DNA from: Welwitschia mirabilis
Taxonomy: Eukaryota > Gnetophyta > Gnetopsida > Welwitschiales
Direction: 5' to 3'
Length of the DNA: 64,000 bases
Assembly: GCA_051453625.1 (NCBI GenBank)
Contig: JBOZIK010000001.1
Span: 186,176,749 to 186,240,748 of the forward strand
In this document: one piece after another, positions 13,236-26,779 of the stretch
Numbering within the stretch: the stretch's first letter is position 1
Layout of the letters: every line of letters begins with the position of its first letter
Notes under the pieces: generated by a model
What the model was told of the DNA's origin: nothing
Seen by the model: the letters and a program-made list of their open reading frames with translations, nothing else
Database searches by the model: none
Program-made: the position numbers and the translations under genes

Positions 13236-14720
13236 TTATTTTCCTTAATCAAGGATTCTCTCTCATATTTAAAGCTTTGCATAGTTTTAGTTCATCATTT
13301 AACATTGCATTTACTATTATAAGCCTTCATGTTTGTAGTACCTTGGAAAATGCATTGTAAAATTTTAGTTTCTTCGCATGAATTTAAATTAGATTTCTCT
13401 TTTAGAGTAAAGTTTCCTTTTAGGATATGTTTTAGTTTAAAAAAATTATAAATGCTAAAAATTTTTGTGCTTGATACCCTTTCATGCCTTAAACTGCCCA
13501 AGCCCTACCACCTCTATAATCACCTCCTTAAACATTTTCATGTAGAAGACCCAAAATTTCATCTACACCACTAAATAAGTTACCATTATCTTAAGCCTCT
13601 TCATCCACCATTCCCCCCTTTTTTACCATCTAATAAAGTCCACCAATAATCTTTCCTTCCATTGATCTATAAGTTCTTGAGATTAGATAATCCTAGTTAA
13701 TGGCCCTTAATAAAATAAACTATTAATAAGTAATTACATTATTATTATGCATTAGGTATAATTTAAGTTTAATATATCTTTTCAAGAAAAGGTTTTGCTT
13801 ATTTTTGAGTTAACTTGTTAAGGATTAGTTTCACTTAACGTCTCTAATTAAATGAGAATAAGATTTATCTTGATTAGGCTAATGAACCGATGACCCTTTT
13901 ATGTACACTAAAATTAATTAAATAAAAGAAGGATGATTAAAAGAAAATGAAATAACTCCTCTTTAAAAAGTAAATTATTTATTAATCGGTTAAAAATTGG
14001 ATTTAGTGAACTTAATGAGGGATATGAACACTCATTGGCATGCAACTTTAATGATTTATTTTATGACATGTTTAACTGCATTAGGACTATAAATGCTTAT
14101 TGGTAATACAATACTGACTCCTTCATATATCGCATACTTAACTTTGTTAGAAGAAGATGTCATAACACTAGATGCTTAATTAGATCAAAATGATTAAAAC
14201 GAGGAATAAAGAGTAATTGTAGAAAAGGTAAATTGAAATGAAAAAGATGGAATTGAGAGATTCTTTTATGTTTACTTTCCTTAACTTATGTACTTGAAAA
14301 TTTGCTTAACTAATTTTTGACTGCTTGTAGGTTTACTTAGAGAATATTTCATTTTTATGATATTGTGGCATCTTTTAAATGTAGATTAAAATTAATAATA
14401 AATGTAATTATTAACTTAGTATTCTCTATTTTGAATTTGTAAATGATGGATTTTCATTAGGTTTTCTATTTTATTTTTCTTAGAGTGCATTATGGTTTTC
14501 TCTAAATAGTTACATCAAAATAATTTACTAGTCATGTAATTAACTTATTCTCAAAAATCTTGTAAAATTTTTTTCATATTTATAATTTCAAAAAAATTTT
14601 TAATTTTAATTAGAAATGTGACATTTAGTTTTATAGATTTTTTTTCGATTTTAGTGCCTTAATAGTTAAAAATTAATAAAAAATTTTAAAAATGTCATAT
14701 CATTTCCTCACTTGCCATTT
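13236..14720 (+). repeat. Repeat family C, tandem copy 2
   Basis: Second unit of the 1.46-kb tandem pair, directly abutting copy 1. It repeats the landmarks in the same order, including CATTCCCCCC at about 13,610 and the end motif AAATGTCATATCATTTCC near 14,700. Substitutions and small indels are spread along its length, so the duplication is not recent. Family A copy 2 begins directly after it. Confidence 0.65.
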
Positions 14721-14759
14721 TACTTAGATAATGTTTTCATGTTCACCATTTCTTTAGCA

Positions 14760-17300
14760 ATGTTTTGTAAGAGATTAGTAAAAGTTTAGGCAGAACATGT
14801 ATTTATATGTAAAAATTGACATTACAAACAAATTCATTTAGGTTAAGGAAAGATATTTAATTCATAAATTTATCATAGAATGATTTATTTTACCCTTTTC
14901 ATTATTTTTTCATGAAATTATGACTTTCCCCTAACATTAGCATGTTTATTGATAGCTTTTGAGAACACTATAAAACCTTAAAAGAATTCTAGCAAACAAC
15001 ACCAGTGCCACTAGTCAGGACTACCAATGCCATTGGCCTTTTAAGCTAAAACATAATCAAACTCATGTCCCTATACTAATTTGTAGAATTAATCACATTT
15101 CACTTATAGGCTAATTCATAAATACTCAAAAATAAATCTTCAAACTTGATGAGACATGGAAGAAGTACAAACTAATACATTGTAGTAAGATGTAGTGTAA
15201 TGAGGATGATCATGTGGAAGAGATATGACATGACATCTATTGACAACATCATTAATAGTTAAAGATCATGTAATTTATATATGTACATAAGAAGATGAAT
15301 AATCTTTTCTTATGATTACATGCCAAATATTATAACTTCCTTATGGAACTACCCTTAAGTAACAGCCTTACGTAACCACCCACCTAATGCATCATGATAA
15401 TACTTAATGTAATCATAACAAAGCTCTTCAAGCTTTTCCTTATCTATAAAAGGGCATTGATCCCTCATTGTAATGAATATTTTAGTTATCTTAATGTGGG
15501 AAAAACTTAGAGGCTATGGCATCATAGCACTTTAATCATCTTTCTTGAGGGTGAAATGTCTAAGGTTAGTTAAAGAGTTTTTCTTCTTCATCTCTTTTTC
15601 TATTTGATATAATGTATATTTATTTCATATTTTAATATAATAATTGAACTAAATCATTTGATTATTATTGCATAATTCATTTAGCATTAATTAAGTTTTA
15701 TTCTTTCATTGTTAATGCATGGAAATTAGTATTAGTAATATCTAGGTAAATCTTACTCAATTATCAAGTTCTTTAATATTATTTAAGTAATTTAAGTTTA
15801 GATCTAACTATCAGAATTACTATAGTCTATTAGATCTTATGCACATTCATTCATACTTCTTATGCTTATAAAGAAATATGAAGAATTAATTAGATTGAAT
15901 AACCTACCAACACTTATGTAATGAATGAGATTATGCCTTCACACTAAGCCTTATTAACTTAATAATTTAGTTTATGTTTTAAGATAGAGTAATTAGTGGA
16001 TCAAAGGTGAAGTGCTGAGTAAATTAATTATATCATTAGAGAATTTTTATTTCTTTCTGTTACTAATGAAGATCATTTCTTTATTAACTTCTAATTTCTT
16101 TATTGTTTGAGTTTTATTGCAACTTGAATTAATTATGTATCCTTTGTAAAAGTTACCACATATATCATTGTAGAATAAGAATACTAGATTCTTACCTAGT
16201 TAAATCTAGTTCATTGCTATATAGAGAACAAAATCTCTAAGGGATTGCTAACTCATCTTTTTGCAAGTCCTTACTTGACCATATGCAGTACTGACTTAAA
16301 ATAAAACTTTAAACCATTAAGTGTAAAGGCTCAGGTCAAGGTAAAATAATCTCATTCACCATTTAAGTATTAATGAATTTGATTGTCATTAATACCTAGC
16401 CTTATATTAAAAATGAAATGTACCAACTAGCTATGCACAAGAACCATGAAATTACTAAGAGTATGAACTAATTAGCTTAATTAAATTTACTTAGTTAGCC
16501 AATGAAAAGCTTGATAATGCCATCAAAGATAAATAAAATAAAAGGACTCCTCAAGATACTTGACAGTAAGCTTACCCTAAAGGAAGTACTCAGAAGGCCA
16601 ATGCACTCTGATACTCTTAAGATTCCATGCTTTGTCCAAATGAAGAATGAATATAATAAAGGACTTAACATGCTTTTATAGATGAGCATGAGGGTAGGAA
16701 ATGGTTACAAGCTCTTAGCTTATAGCATTGGATCAGTGGTTACACAATAATAATATTAGATAGGATGGATTATTATCTTTTTTATTAGGTAGATATTCTT
16801 ATTATGTGTTCAACACTTGGCTCTTGGATGCTATTACCTTTGTCAACCACTATCATTAACATGTGTTTCCAGTGTCATCCTCCTCAACCCTATTAAATGT
16901 CACTACTATAAGCCACTGTCATCACTACCATGTGTCCTCAAGGATGAAGAAAACTTATAAGGTAAAATCAAATCAAGTTCATAACTCCAATTAACTATAT
17001 TTTTCATGACATTTCAGAAACATGAAAGGAGAAGTGATTTTCCCTCATAGACCAACAAGGCTAGTAGTTCTAGCTAGTGGCATCAGTGTTTTAGTTGAAT
17101 TATCTTCATATTTTGTAGAGTTCTTCAAAATGTGATAATTACCCCAAAAATTTCATGAAAAAGTAATAAGCCCATAATTAATATTAAAATAAATAAAAAG
17201 ATATGCTTTTAATGATAAAATCAATTACATTAATGTCTTCTATTAAGATAAATTGGTAATTTAACTTGATCATAATGTTAATTTTTACATGTTAACAAAT
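14760..17300 (+). repeat. Repeat family A, copy 2 with downstream extension
   Basis: Homologous to 8530-9990 in its first 1.47 kb, with a TATA-like TATAAAAGG at 15,445. It then runs on into about 1.07 kb (16,240-17,300) that is shared with 22,251-23,335 and 23,800-24,900. This extension includes CTCATTCACCATTT, a CAACACTTGGCTCTTGGATG block and a CATCACTACCATGTG block. The combined unit suggests an LTR plus the start of an internal region, or a longer LTR. No coding capacity seen. Confidence 0.6.
15445..15453 (+). promoter_or_regulatory. TATA box of repeat family A copy 2
   Basis: TATAAAAGG followed by GCATTGATCCCTCATTG, a promoter-plus-leader arrangement like many plant LTRs. It occupies the same relative position as the TATA in copy 1, about 6.25 kb upstream. 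Confidence 0.45.
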
Positions 17301-20300
17301 ATCATCTTTTATATTTTATTTATTTTTACAACATTCATTAGTTTTAAGCTAGTTTAACATGGTATTAATGTAATCTTGCTCATCATGATAAAATTTAGAA
17401 TTTAAGCTACTTAAAGCATTTATATTCATGTAGCCTAAATAATTTTTTGCCTCTTATTCCTTTGATTCTATTAAAGATTATTTATAATCTTTACAAAATT
17501 TAATTTCTTCAATTTTATAAAGCTCTCAATTTTGATTCATAGCTTCATTTATTTGCATTTTATTTTTAATAATCTCATAGGCATCATGTAACTCTTCATC
17601 TTAAAATGGGTTTTTTACTTTCTTTATAATATTTAATTATATTTATAAGTATAATGATTATTTCTTTTAATAGGAAAAACAACAAATATTTACCTTATTT
17701 TTCTTAAAAATAGTTCTTAGTTTTTAACAAATGTATAAGGATAAAATCATTTCTTTGTTTTTATTTTTCTTAATTTTACATTTCCTTTTCTTTTCTTTAA
17801 TTTTTCTTTTTTGATATAAAACTTATATGTCTTTCCTTCTTATATAGTTTTACAAATTCTTCTTCCAATTCTAGACATTGACTACTAAATAGTTAAATAG
17901 ATTTTATTCATTTTGTTATAGACATATTGAATAGTTCCTAGAAAGCACATTTTCACTAGATTTTTCTCCCCTATGATAAGCACATTTAAAACCATATTCT
18001 CAATTTATTTAGGTAAAACACTAGGAACATTAATTTTTTTATAATCATTGTAAATAATTTTACCATATACATCTCTTTAAAGTAATCAATTGCATATTTT
18101 TCACATGTGAAAATTCACAAAGCTCGCTCTAAATAACCATAAGGTAATCTATTATTTTCTAAGTTATTGTATACTCATTTGTAAATCCTCATAATAATTT
18201 TTGCAAAATTCTATTAATGATGAAATTTAAGGTCTATTATTTGACCTTATCAAAAGAAACATATAATTAGAATTTTACCACTACTATTATTCTTTCAATT
18301 GATATAAACGTTATGATATCTTTGACATCTCCATATAATACTTATGTAATCTTTAGTTTATAATAACATATTTTAAGAACTTATCACATGGCTTTTAGAG
18401 CTACATATCAATATTTAAGATTTGAACTAATGTACTCCAATAGGTATAAAAAACTTTCATCTAAACGTTTAGTTATTCTATGTTGTTCATGTTTCATTTT
18501 CATCATTATTTTCTTATAACTACCTTCTTCTTCCTTTTGAATTTGGAAAGATAGTATGAGTTAGAACTCCTTTTTTTTTCTTTTAGATCATGTGAGGTTC
18601 TTATATTTGTATTTTTTTCATGTGTATAATTAATCAATATACTTTTTCTAATTAGTACAAAATGTTTTTCTTTTTATTATCCTTTTCTTGCTTTTATCGT
18701 TTCATCACCTGCATATTTTATCTCATGGCTTCTAGTTTTCTCTCAAGTTGGTAATTTGTTCTATGGTGTAATGTATCTAATTGATTATATTATTAAGCTA
18801 ATTTATCTTATATTTTTCTTTTTATTTTTTTTGGTATTTACAAAGTGTTGTAATAAATAATATGTAACTACTTGAGCACATGATTTTTTCTAACTAGAAT
18901 ATTTTATGGACTATGTACTCTTTAGAGGTTCCGAAACTACTTTTGGTTTGATAAATCATTTTCCACCAATTTTTTTTATTTAATCTCTTTTAGTATTCCT
19001 TAGATTTAAAAAATACTCTTATCATCTACATTCTTACTACAGTTCTATTGGGATAGCACTTTATTTTTTTAGCCTTATATTGATTTGAATAGTGCTTTTC
19101 ATTTTTTGTGCTTACATTAATTAGGATATCTTTAATTGGAATTTTATTGGTTTTACTAGGTGTCATGGCTAATTCAATAGTATCTCTTCTTATTGTTATT
19201 GATATGGATATCTGGAAATTTTTAACATTAATTTTTATTTTTAATTTGTAAAGCCCTTATATATTTAAGTATTGTTGTATAGATGGGTAATTTATATAAT
19301 ATACTTACATATTTACATATTTTCCTATTTATAATAGATGTTGAAATCCTATATGAAATTCGACCTTGTGTAATAATCTTTTGTTTAAATACATACTAAA
19401 GACCAAGTTATAATTGCATCTTTCACCTTATAAATAATAAAGTGATATATGAATCAACTTTACTTCTTTTATTTGTATGAAAACCATTAAATTGTTTACT
19501 ATATTCTTATCTACTAAGATGATCAGAACATTATGTTGTATAGAAGATTTACCAACTTTATCTAAAATCTCTTTAAACTAACATATTACTATTTTTTCAC
19601 TGTTAGACATGTTTAACATCTAACAATATCACTATATCATTTTATTATAAATTATAATTAAAGTTTGGATTTATAATAATACTATTTGGCCTATGTGGAT
19701 TAAATCCTTTTTTTTATTATCCAGAAATTTCTTTGTGTGTAAAAAATAACAAAATGCAAGCCTTGATTTTTTAAAGTACATCTCATAACAACCCAAACTA
19801 TTTTATAAATATTTTGTATTATGCCTTAAAATTTTCAATATCATATAGATCCACTTTTTTACCATTTAAAAATTAAAATTTTTTGAGTCTTAACATTTTA
19901 TTAATAATCATTTCTTAAGATCATTTTACGTAAAGGCATAATATTACTGACAAGAATATTAAAATGCATTGGCTAGTTACTCATAGATCCTAAAGTAAAA
20001 GTCTAATCTTTCATACCTCAAAGTTATAGTTAAACCCTGCAAGTAAATAATGAATTATTAATTAATGATATTAATTAATAAATGTAAGAGAAGGATAATA
20101 GTATACTAGATAATTTCCATCTATTACTAAGTACAAAATTTCTTCTCAATCATGATTTTTAAGTTCTTAATTATAAGTATAAAACTTTAATAGTTGATTA
20201 TAAATTTAAAGTAACTAAAATATTATGCACTTATGTATCATGAAATATGAATAAACAATTGTGGCTTTGATATTAAAAGAAGTAAATTATTAAAATATGG

Positions 20301-20980
20301 ATTTTGTAATGCACTAGGAAGAGGATCACTCCCCATCTTTTTATCCTTATATGGTTTTCTATTTCTTTTAGTCACATTTATATTATAATAGATTTCATTT
20401 TAGTTAACTCTAACTAAGGTAAATATAACATTAAGATTAATATTTTGGTTCTCATTTTAATTTAATATAAATACTAATTCTTATATTTTTAATCAACATT
20501 TTTATTAGGATTAAATATCTTGGGGGGAGGGTTAAATAAGATAGTAATAGGATAATTTTCACTTTTGATCATTCAACAATGTTTTACACTTATCTAATTA
20601 TATTCAAAAAAAGAGTTTTACTATGTAAATATGACTTTTTATTATGTAAATTAAGTACAAAAGTAAGGTAAACCAACTATTACAAAGAAATCATACAACA
20701 AGAATGAAAACAATACTATTTTTCTTTATTATAGCATGCTTTCTACTAATTATTTATATGGAACTTTGTAAGAATCCTTCCCTAAGGTATAATAAGAGTT
20801 TGTGATAATTCTTAACCTCCAAAAAAGTAACAAATCTTTTTCTACAACATAAAAAAATATAGTAAAAGAGAAACATGCAATGAAAGTATGCAATATTACA
20901 ATTATATTTAAGAATTAAAGAACCAAAACTTTTTTAAAATTACGATAGTATTTTGATTATATAAAAAATTAATTATATTT
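17301..20980. other. Unrecognised AT-rich DNA with a lysine-rich minus-strand stretch
   Basis: No confident gene. On the minus strand between about 17,750 and 17,890 a translated frame is strongly basic (many Lys/Arg after a short acidic start), which resembles the C-terminal part of a retroelement gag or coat-like protein. A conserved zinc knuckle does not follow. Other frames are stop-rich. I cannot assign the rest of this interval. Confidence 0.3.
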
Positions 20981-21470
20981 TTGATAGATGAGATTTCTAA
21001 GATACCTTATTAAAGTAGTTAAAATTATTATTTATCTTTATAATGATCTAGAAAATGGTCATCTTTTACTTTTTAATGGCTACCTGTAATGACAATCAAG
21101 TCCATGATGGTCAACCACTTTATAGAAGCTAATCGACTTCTTAAGTTGGTTGACTTTGATTCTAAGATAGTTAACATCAAGATAACACTGATTCATTAAA
21201 GAATATTTAAGTAGTTAACCCCTTAAAGATGTTGATCAATATCTTATTGGTTCTATCAAATAATAAGAATATATAATTAACCCCAAACTAGAGCTAATTA
21301 ATCACTTAATCTAGATTAGAGTCAGTTGATTTCTTAACCTCAAGATAGATCTAGTTAATCACTCATATCTAACTTCACTTCCTTTTTTTAACCTTGTGAT
21401 TGATATCTTTATCCTAACTGATTACGTTTCTAGTTTGTTCATGAGCCTAATTGATTTCTTCCTTATGGAT
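20981..21470. repeat. GGTTGACT-type micro-repeat cluster, probable copia LTR remnant
   Basis: The short motif GGTCAAC/GGTTGACT and decayed variants (for example GTTAACC, TTGATC, AGTTGATT) recur every 20-60 bases. The same style of micro-repeat fills the U3 part of the copia LTRs at 26,780-27,310 and 49,560-50,080. I infer an old fragment of a related LTR; ends and orientation cannot be defined. Confidence 0.35.
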
Positions 21471-22150
21471 CTAAGCATCAAACTTTCTTCAAGACCTATA
21501 GAAATTGTACGATGTATTATCTTTTAGTTCACTTGAGATTTATTTTATCATTAATAAAAAGTAGAAGATGCAGTAATCTCTCCTTTTCTCATTAATAAGA
21601 ATCAAATATTCTTTGATGCTTCTCCTAAATTTCTACTCTTACTAAACATATTCAACCCTTATCATGTCATGGTATACAAGTAAAATAGCTAAAACAAGGC
21701 TAGATATGAATGGTAACTTATAAACCTATTTAGTTTTAGAGGGCATAATCATTAATGAATAGGAACAAAGACATTCTTTTAGTATAACTATAAAGAATGT
21801 AACATTTCTATTAGTTCATAAGATATGTATGAGAAAATGTAAATTATTTAACTAAATCATAAAAGCAAACTTGATACATGCTACTAATATAAATCATTAG
21901 TACTATGAAATATAAAAGGAAAAAAACAAAAAAAATTAGTTGGAAACATTTTTTCATATTAAAAGCTGTTCATAATTTTGATCACAAACATAGTCTTACA
22001 TTAATTAATATAACTAGTTTTACAATAGCCAATATAACTAATGTTATACCAACTAATACAACTACTATCTCTTCTCTTTGTTATTGATGATAATGGAGAA
22101 GATGTATAATGAAAATCATAAAAGATAAAAGGAAAAAAAATCACTATATT
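21471..22150. other. Unassigned DNA before assembly gap
   Basis: AT-rich sequence without a recognisable feature. A 60-codon open frame at 21,905-22,087 has no known motif and is low complexity (Thr/Asn/Ile-rich), so I do not call it. Confidence 0.4.
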
Positions 22151-22250
22151 NNNNNNNNNNNNNNNNNNNNNNNNNNNNNNNNNNNNNNNNNNNNNNNNNN
22201 NNNNNNNNNNNNNNNNNNNNNNNNNNNNNNNNNNNNNNNNNNNNNNNNNN
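22151..22250. other. Assembly gap, 100 N
   Basis: Exactly 100 N, the usual placeholder for a gap of unknown size. It lies at the start of a repeat copy whose upstream part is missing. Confidence 0.95.
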
Positions 22251-23335
22251 TTCTTATGACATGACCAACACTTGGCTCTTAGATATTAATGCTTTAACCA
22301 ATCACTATCATTACCATGTGTTTTCACCATCATCCTACTTAGTCCTATCAAATGTCATCAGTGCAAGTCATCGTCATCACTACCATATGATGTCAAAGAG
22401 CAAGGATATTTTCAAGGTAAAATCTAATCAAGTCTATAACTCCAATTGACTAAATTTTACATGATATTTTAAAATCATGAAAATGAAAGTGATTTATCAA
22501 GAAGATTAATGACACTAGAAAGATGTTCATCTTTAGGAATATCCTCAAGTTAGCATAAATAACTTGAAAATGTCATGGAAAAATGATAAGTTTATAATTA
22601 TTATGTACAATTAATATAAGCAATGTTTTCATGATAACATCGATTATATTAATATCTTTCATCAAGTCATTTTAGTCATTAACTTTATTGTAATATTAAT
22701 TTTTATATGTTAACATATCTCGTAACTAGAATTTTGCTAGTTCTCTTGAAAAACATTGATAATGACATGATTAAATATGAAAAAATTATCTAAAGCTAAT
22801 CACTTAAGTTTGAAAATGAAATAACTTTAAAAAATTTTATGACCAATTTTCTACAATTAATGCATCAAAATGGAAAAAAATTCTAGGAAAACTAAATACC
22901 ATACCATCTAACCAAAAATAAATTTTATCCATAAAGTTATATGGTGAAAAATGTTTAAAGGGTTTTAAGAACATACCCTTAGAATGATTTTGATGTGTCT
23001 TTTTATTAAAAACTATGTAAAATAATGCAACCAAGCTATGAAAAGGGAGAAACTAACTAATTCCAAACAACCATTTTATTTCTTTCTAAAAATTCTAAGT
23101 AAAAGTAAAAGCCTAAAAAGTTTATTTATATGAAGTGGGGGCAAAGTGGAATGAAGAATGAACATGTAACAATGAACTTGACAATGTGATCAATGAATAA
23201 ATGAGTAAACTTACCTAAGCTAGTGGTTCATATTATATTTTTATATTTTTTTGTGGATCTTAAAATTAATTAAGTATAATCTTAATCAAATACTATATGA
23301 ATTCAAGGAATCATAGCAAATCCTAAGTATGAAAG
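22251..23335 (+). repeat. Repeat family A extension, partial unit
   Basis: The first 1.08 kb after the gap aligns with 24,371-25,490, with an offset of about 2.12-2.16 kb. Shared blocks include CCAACACTTGGCTCTTAGAT, CATCATCCTACTTAG, GTAAACTTACCTAAGCTAGT and GAATTCAAGGAATCATAGCA. This is the 3' part of a unit that is then repeated in full. Confidence 0.65.
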
Positions 23336-25490
23336 TATACTCTTAATAAAATACTTATATGAGTTATTTAAATTTAGTTCTAGGCTACTATAGTTGCTAT
23401 AGTTTAATAGATCTTATGCATATTTATTCATAATTCTTGTGCTTATAAAGTAATTTGAAGGATTAATTGGATTGAATAACTCACTAACACTCATTGTTGT
23501 CTATGAGATTATACCTCCACATTGAGCCTTAATAACTTGATAATTTAGTTTATGCTTTAAGATAGAGGAATCATTGGAGTAAGGGTGAAGTGTTAATCAA
23601 ATTAATTAGATCCTTGAAGCATTTTTGTTTCCTTTTATTGCCAATTAAAGATCATTTCTTTCTTAACTTCTAATATCTATATTGTTTGAGTTTTATTTCA
23701 AGTTGAATTAATTATGTATCTTTTGTAAAAGTTACCATACATATCTCTGTTAAGAACGATACTAGGTTCTTATCTAGTTAAATCTAGTTCATTACTATAC
23801 ATAGAATAAAAGCTTTATGGGATCACTAATTCATCTTTTTGCAAGTTCTTACTTGATCATATGTAATACTAACTTAAAAAAAACTTCAAATTATTAGGTG
23901 TAAAGGCTTAAGTCATGGTGACATATTCTCATTCATCATTTGAGTATTGCTAAATTCAATTTTCATTAATCCCATTTCCTTATATGAAAAATAAAAAGTA
24001 TAAACTAATGTTGCATAAAATCCATAAAGTTACTAAGACTATAAACTAGTTAACTTAATTAAATTCACTTAGTTAACTAATGAAAAGCTTAATAGTGCCA
24101 TCAAAGATGAAGAAAATAAAAAGAACTCCTTAAGACTTGAAAGTAAGATCACCCCTAAGGAGGTACTTAGAAGGCCAATGCACTTTAATACTTTAAAGAT
24201 TTCATTATTTGTTTAAATAAGGGATGAATACAATGAAAGAATTAAGGTGATTTTATAAATGAACATGAGGGTAGGGGATGGCTACAAGCTCTTCGCTTAT
24301 AACATTAGGTCGATAGTTATATAATGATGATATTAGATAGGATGGTTTATTATCTTTTTCATTTGATAGAGATTCTTATGATATAGCCAACACTTAGCTC
24401 TTGGATGTTGATGCTTTAACCAACCACTATCACTGTCATGTGCTTTCATCATCATCCTACTCAGCCCTATCAAATGTCACCATTATAAATTATCGTCATC
24501 ACTGCCATGTGATGTCAAAGATGGAGGATATTTTCAAGATAAAATCTAATCAAGTCTATAACTTCAATTAACTAAATTTTGCATGATATCTTAAGAATAT
24601 GAAAATAAAAGTGATTTTTTCAAAAAGACTAGTGACACTAGATAACCTATATGGTGATGCTAGTATTTTGATGTGAAAGATGTTCATCTTTAAGAATATC
24701 CTCAAGTTAGCATAAACCTAAAAATTTCATGGAAAAATGACAAGCCCATAATTATTATGTAAAATTAATATAAGACATGTTTTCATGATAACATCGATTA
24801 TATTAATGTGTTCAATCATGTCATTTTAGTCATTTAACTTAATCAAAATGTTAATCTTTATATGTTAATACACCTCATAAGTAGACTTTTACTATATTAT
24901 TAGCAAAAGGTTAATAATGACATGATTAAACATGAAAAATTATCTAAATTTGAGCGCTTAAGTTTGAAAATGATATAACTTTAAAAATTTTTTTAATCAA
25001 GTTTCTATAATTAATGTATAAAAATGAAAAAAAATTCTATGAAAATTAAATGCCATACCCTCTAATGAAAATTAAACTTTGTCCTGAAACTTATGTGGTG
25101 AAAAGTGTTTAAAGGGTTTTAAAAACATAGCCTTATAATAATTTTGATGAGTCCTTTTTATTGAAAACCATGTATAATAATGTAACTAAGCTATGAAAAA
25201 GGAGAAACTAACTAATGTAAAACAACCATTTTATTTCTTTATAAAAATTCTACGTAAAAGTAAAACCTTAAAGAGTTTACTTATATGAAGTGGGGACAAA
25301 GTAGAATGGAAAATGAAAATGTAATAATGGACTTAATCATGTGAGCAATGAATAAATGAGTAAACTTATCTAAGCTAATGGTTCATATTATATTTTTGTA
25401 TTTTTCTATGAATCTCAAAATTTATTAAGTATAATATTAATTAAATACCTATATGAATTCAAGGAATCATAACAAGTCCTACATAAGAAA
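23336..25490 (+). repeat. Repeat family A extension, second tandem unit
   Basis: About 2.15 kb. It begins with sequence matching 15,780-16,230 of family A copy 2 (ACTATAGTTGCTATAGTTTAAT, then ATCTAGTTCATTACTATACA). It continues through the 16,240-17,300-type block and ends like the preceding unit. Compared with the preceding partial unit it carries an extra segment of about 36 bp near 24,638-24,670. Tandem arrangement of retroelement segments can arise by unequal recombination between LTRs. Confidence 0.6.
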
Positions 25491-25599
25491 GTTAAAAACA
25501 ACAAAACACTGCAAGACTTCAATTTTCACTTTTTCTTTTCTTTATTTTCCATTTTTATGAATATATATGTTCTTAATTTAAGATTTTAAATCACATTAT

Positions 25600-26638
25600 T
25601 GTAATGCATATTTGTGAAAACATTACATCCTTTATTAAATCCTATTAATCACAAATATATTACAAAACACGCATACTAGTACAGGTAGAAGTAACCCTGA
25701 ATGTCATAATCCATTAAAGATACTAAATTCAAAGCCATAGAATTGATTTCACTTGAAGTATTTTTATGTTTTTCTTTTAAGGTTTAAAATAAATATCACA
25801 TTACAAAAAAATAAACACACTAATGTAATGAAAATTCAACTCTAAATTCAATATCTATCTAACTGCCAAATCTCTGTCATCAAAATCAATCATGTATAAT
25901 CTAGGTTAATTAAGAAAACTGTCACTAACTCTAAATAATCTAGGCTATTAAATATATTAAATATAATATGGAAAACATATGATGATTAAGCTAAGAAATT
26001 TAACATGCAATGCAAATCCCAAACTAATGATTCCAACCTTAATAAAATTCGCCCTTAATGACTATATCAATTATGAAACTGTTACAAAATCATAACCAAC
26101 ATTAATCGTAAGGGTCATGTACATGAATATAAACCTAAAAGAAGATTTTCATTAAAAGTTAAATCAACATCCTATTACTAACTAGTAGCACCTCAATAAA
26201 GGAGATACAACCCAATACCAAGGAAGACTCCTTTTTGCAACTAACAAATGGATCTTTTATTATTTGATCTTTTATGAAGAGAATTTTTAGTGCCAAATAA
26301 GATGATCTAAGTTGAGGAAAAAGTTCATATTTATTTACAACAATAAACTCTAAAAATAGCAAATCTAATAGATGTGACTAAAACCCTAATGATGCATAGA
26401 AAGCACATGAAATATTACAAAAGTTAGATAAAGTTTATTGCATTAACTAAAAATAGTGATTTTCTTAGATGTCATTTAGATAATGGTAGGGATGACATTA
26501 CATTAAAAGAAGTCCATATCAACTTGCATATTTTGTTTAGTTATCATCCTTATTGGAATCCACATGTTATCATTCAAAAGTTTAGTTTAGATGATTAAAG
26601 GGATGATGGTCATTTTGAAGCTTTTTATTAAGTCAAAA
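25600..26638 (-). repeat. Gypsy LTR copy A (truncated)
   Basis: This segment aligns first with 32,783-33,233 and then with 46,140-46,740, which are the two halves of another copy of the same LTR. On the minus strand it ends ...GCATTACA at 25,600, a typical CA terminus, and the equivalent point in the other copy lies just before a primer-binding site. Homology stops at 26,638, exactly where the copia LTR begins, so the LTR start was lost to, or lies beyond, that insertion. It is probably the 3' LTR of the minus-strand gypsy element whose gag is at 31.4-32.0 kb. Confidence 0.65.
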
Positions 26639-26779
26639 TTCTTAGATTATATTTCACAAATTGATATCAAACTAATGTTTTTTATGAAGTGGATTTAATA
26701 TTAACCACTTATAGCTTAGAATTAAAGTTAGGAATTTTACATTTTGATCACTGAAAACATATCAATTTCACTTATCCTC

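Noticed and set aside
11860-13501. Two related short minus-strand ORFs starting M-G-S-L-R-H (11,860-12,045 and 13,295-13,501)
   Set aside because: Their similarity is explained by the 1.46-kb tandem repeat. Differences include changes in length and many non-synonymous changes, with no sign of coding constraint.
22261-22449. His-rich plus-strand ORF after the first gap
   Set aside because: It lies inside the family A repeat; the equivalent frames in the other copies (16.8 kb and 24.4 kb) contain stops.
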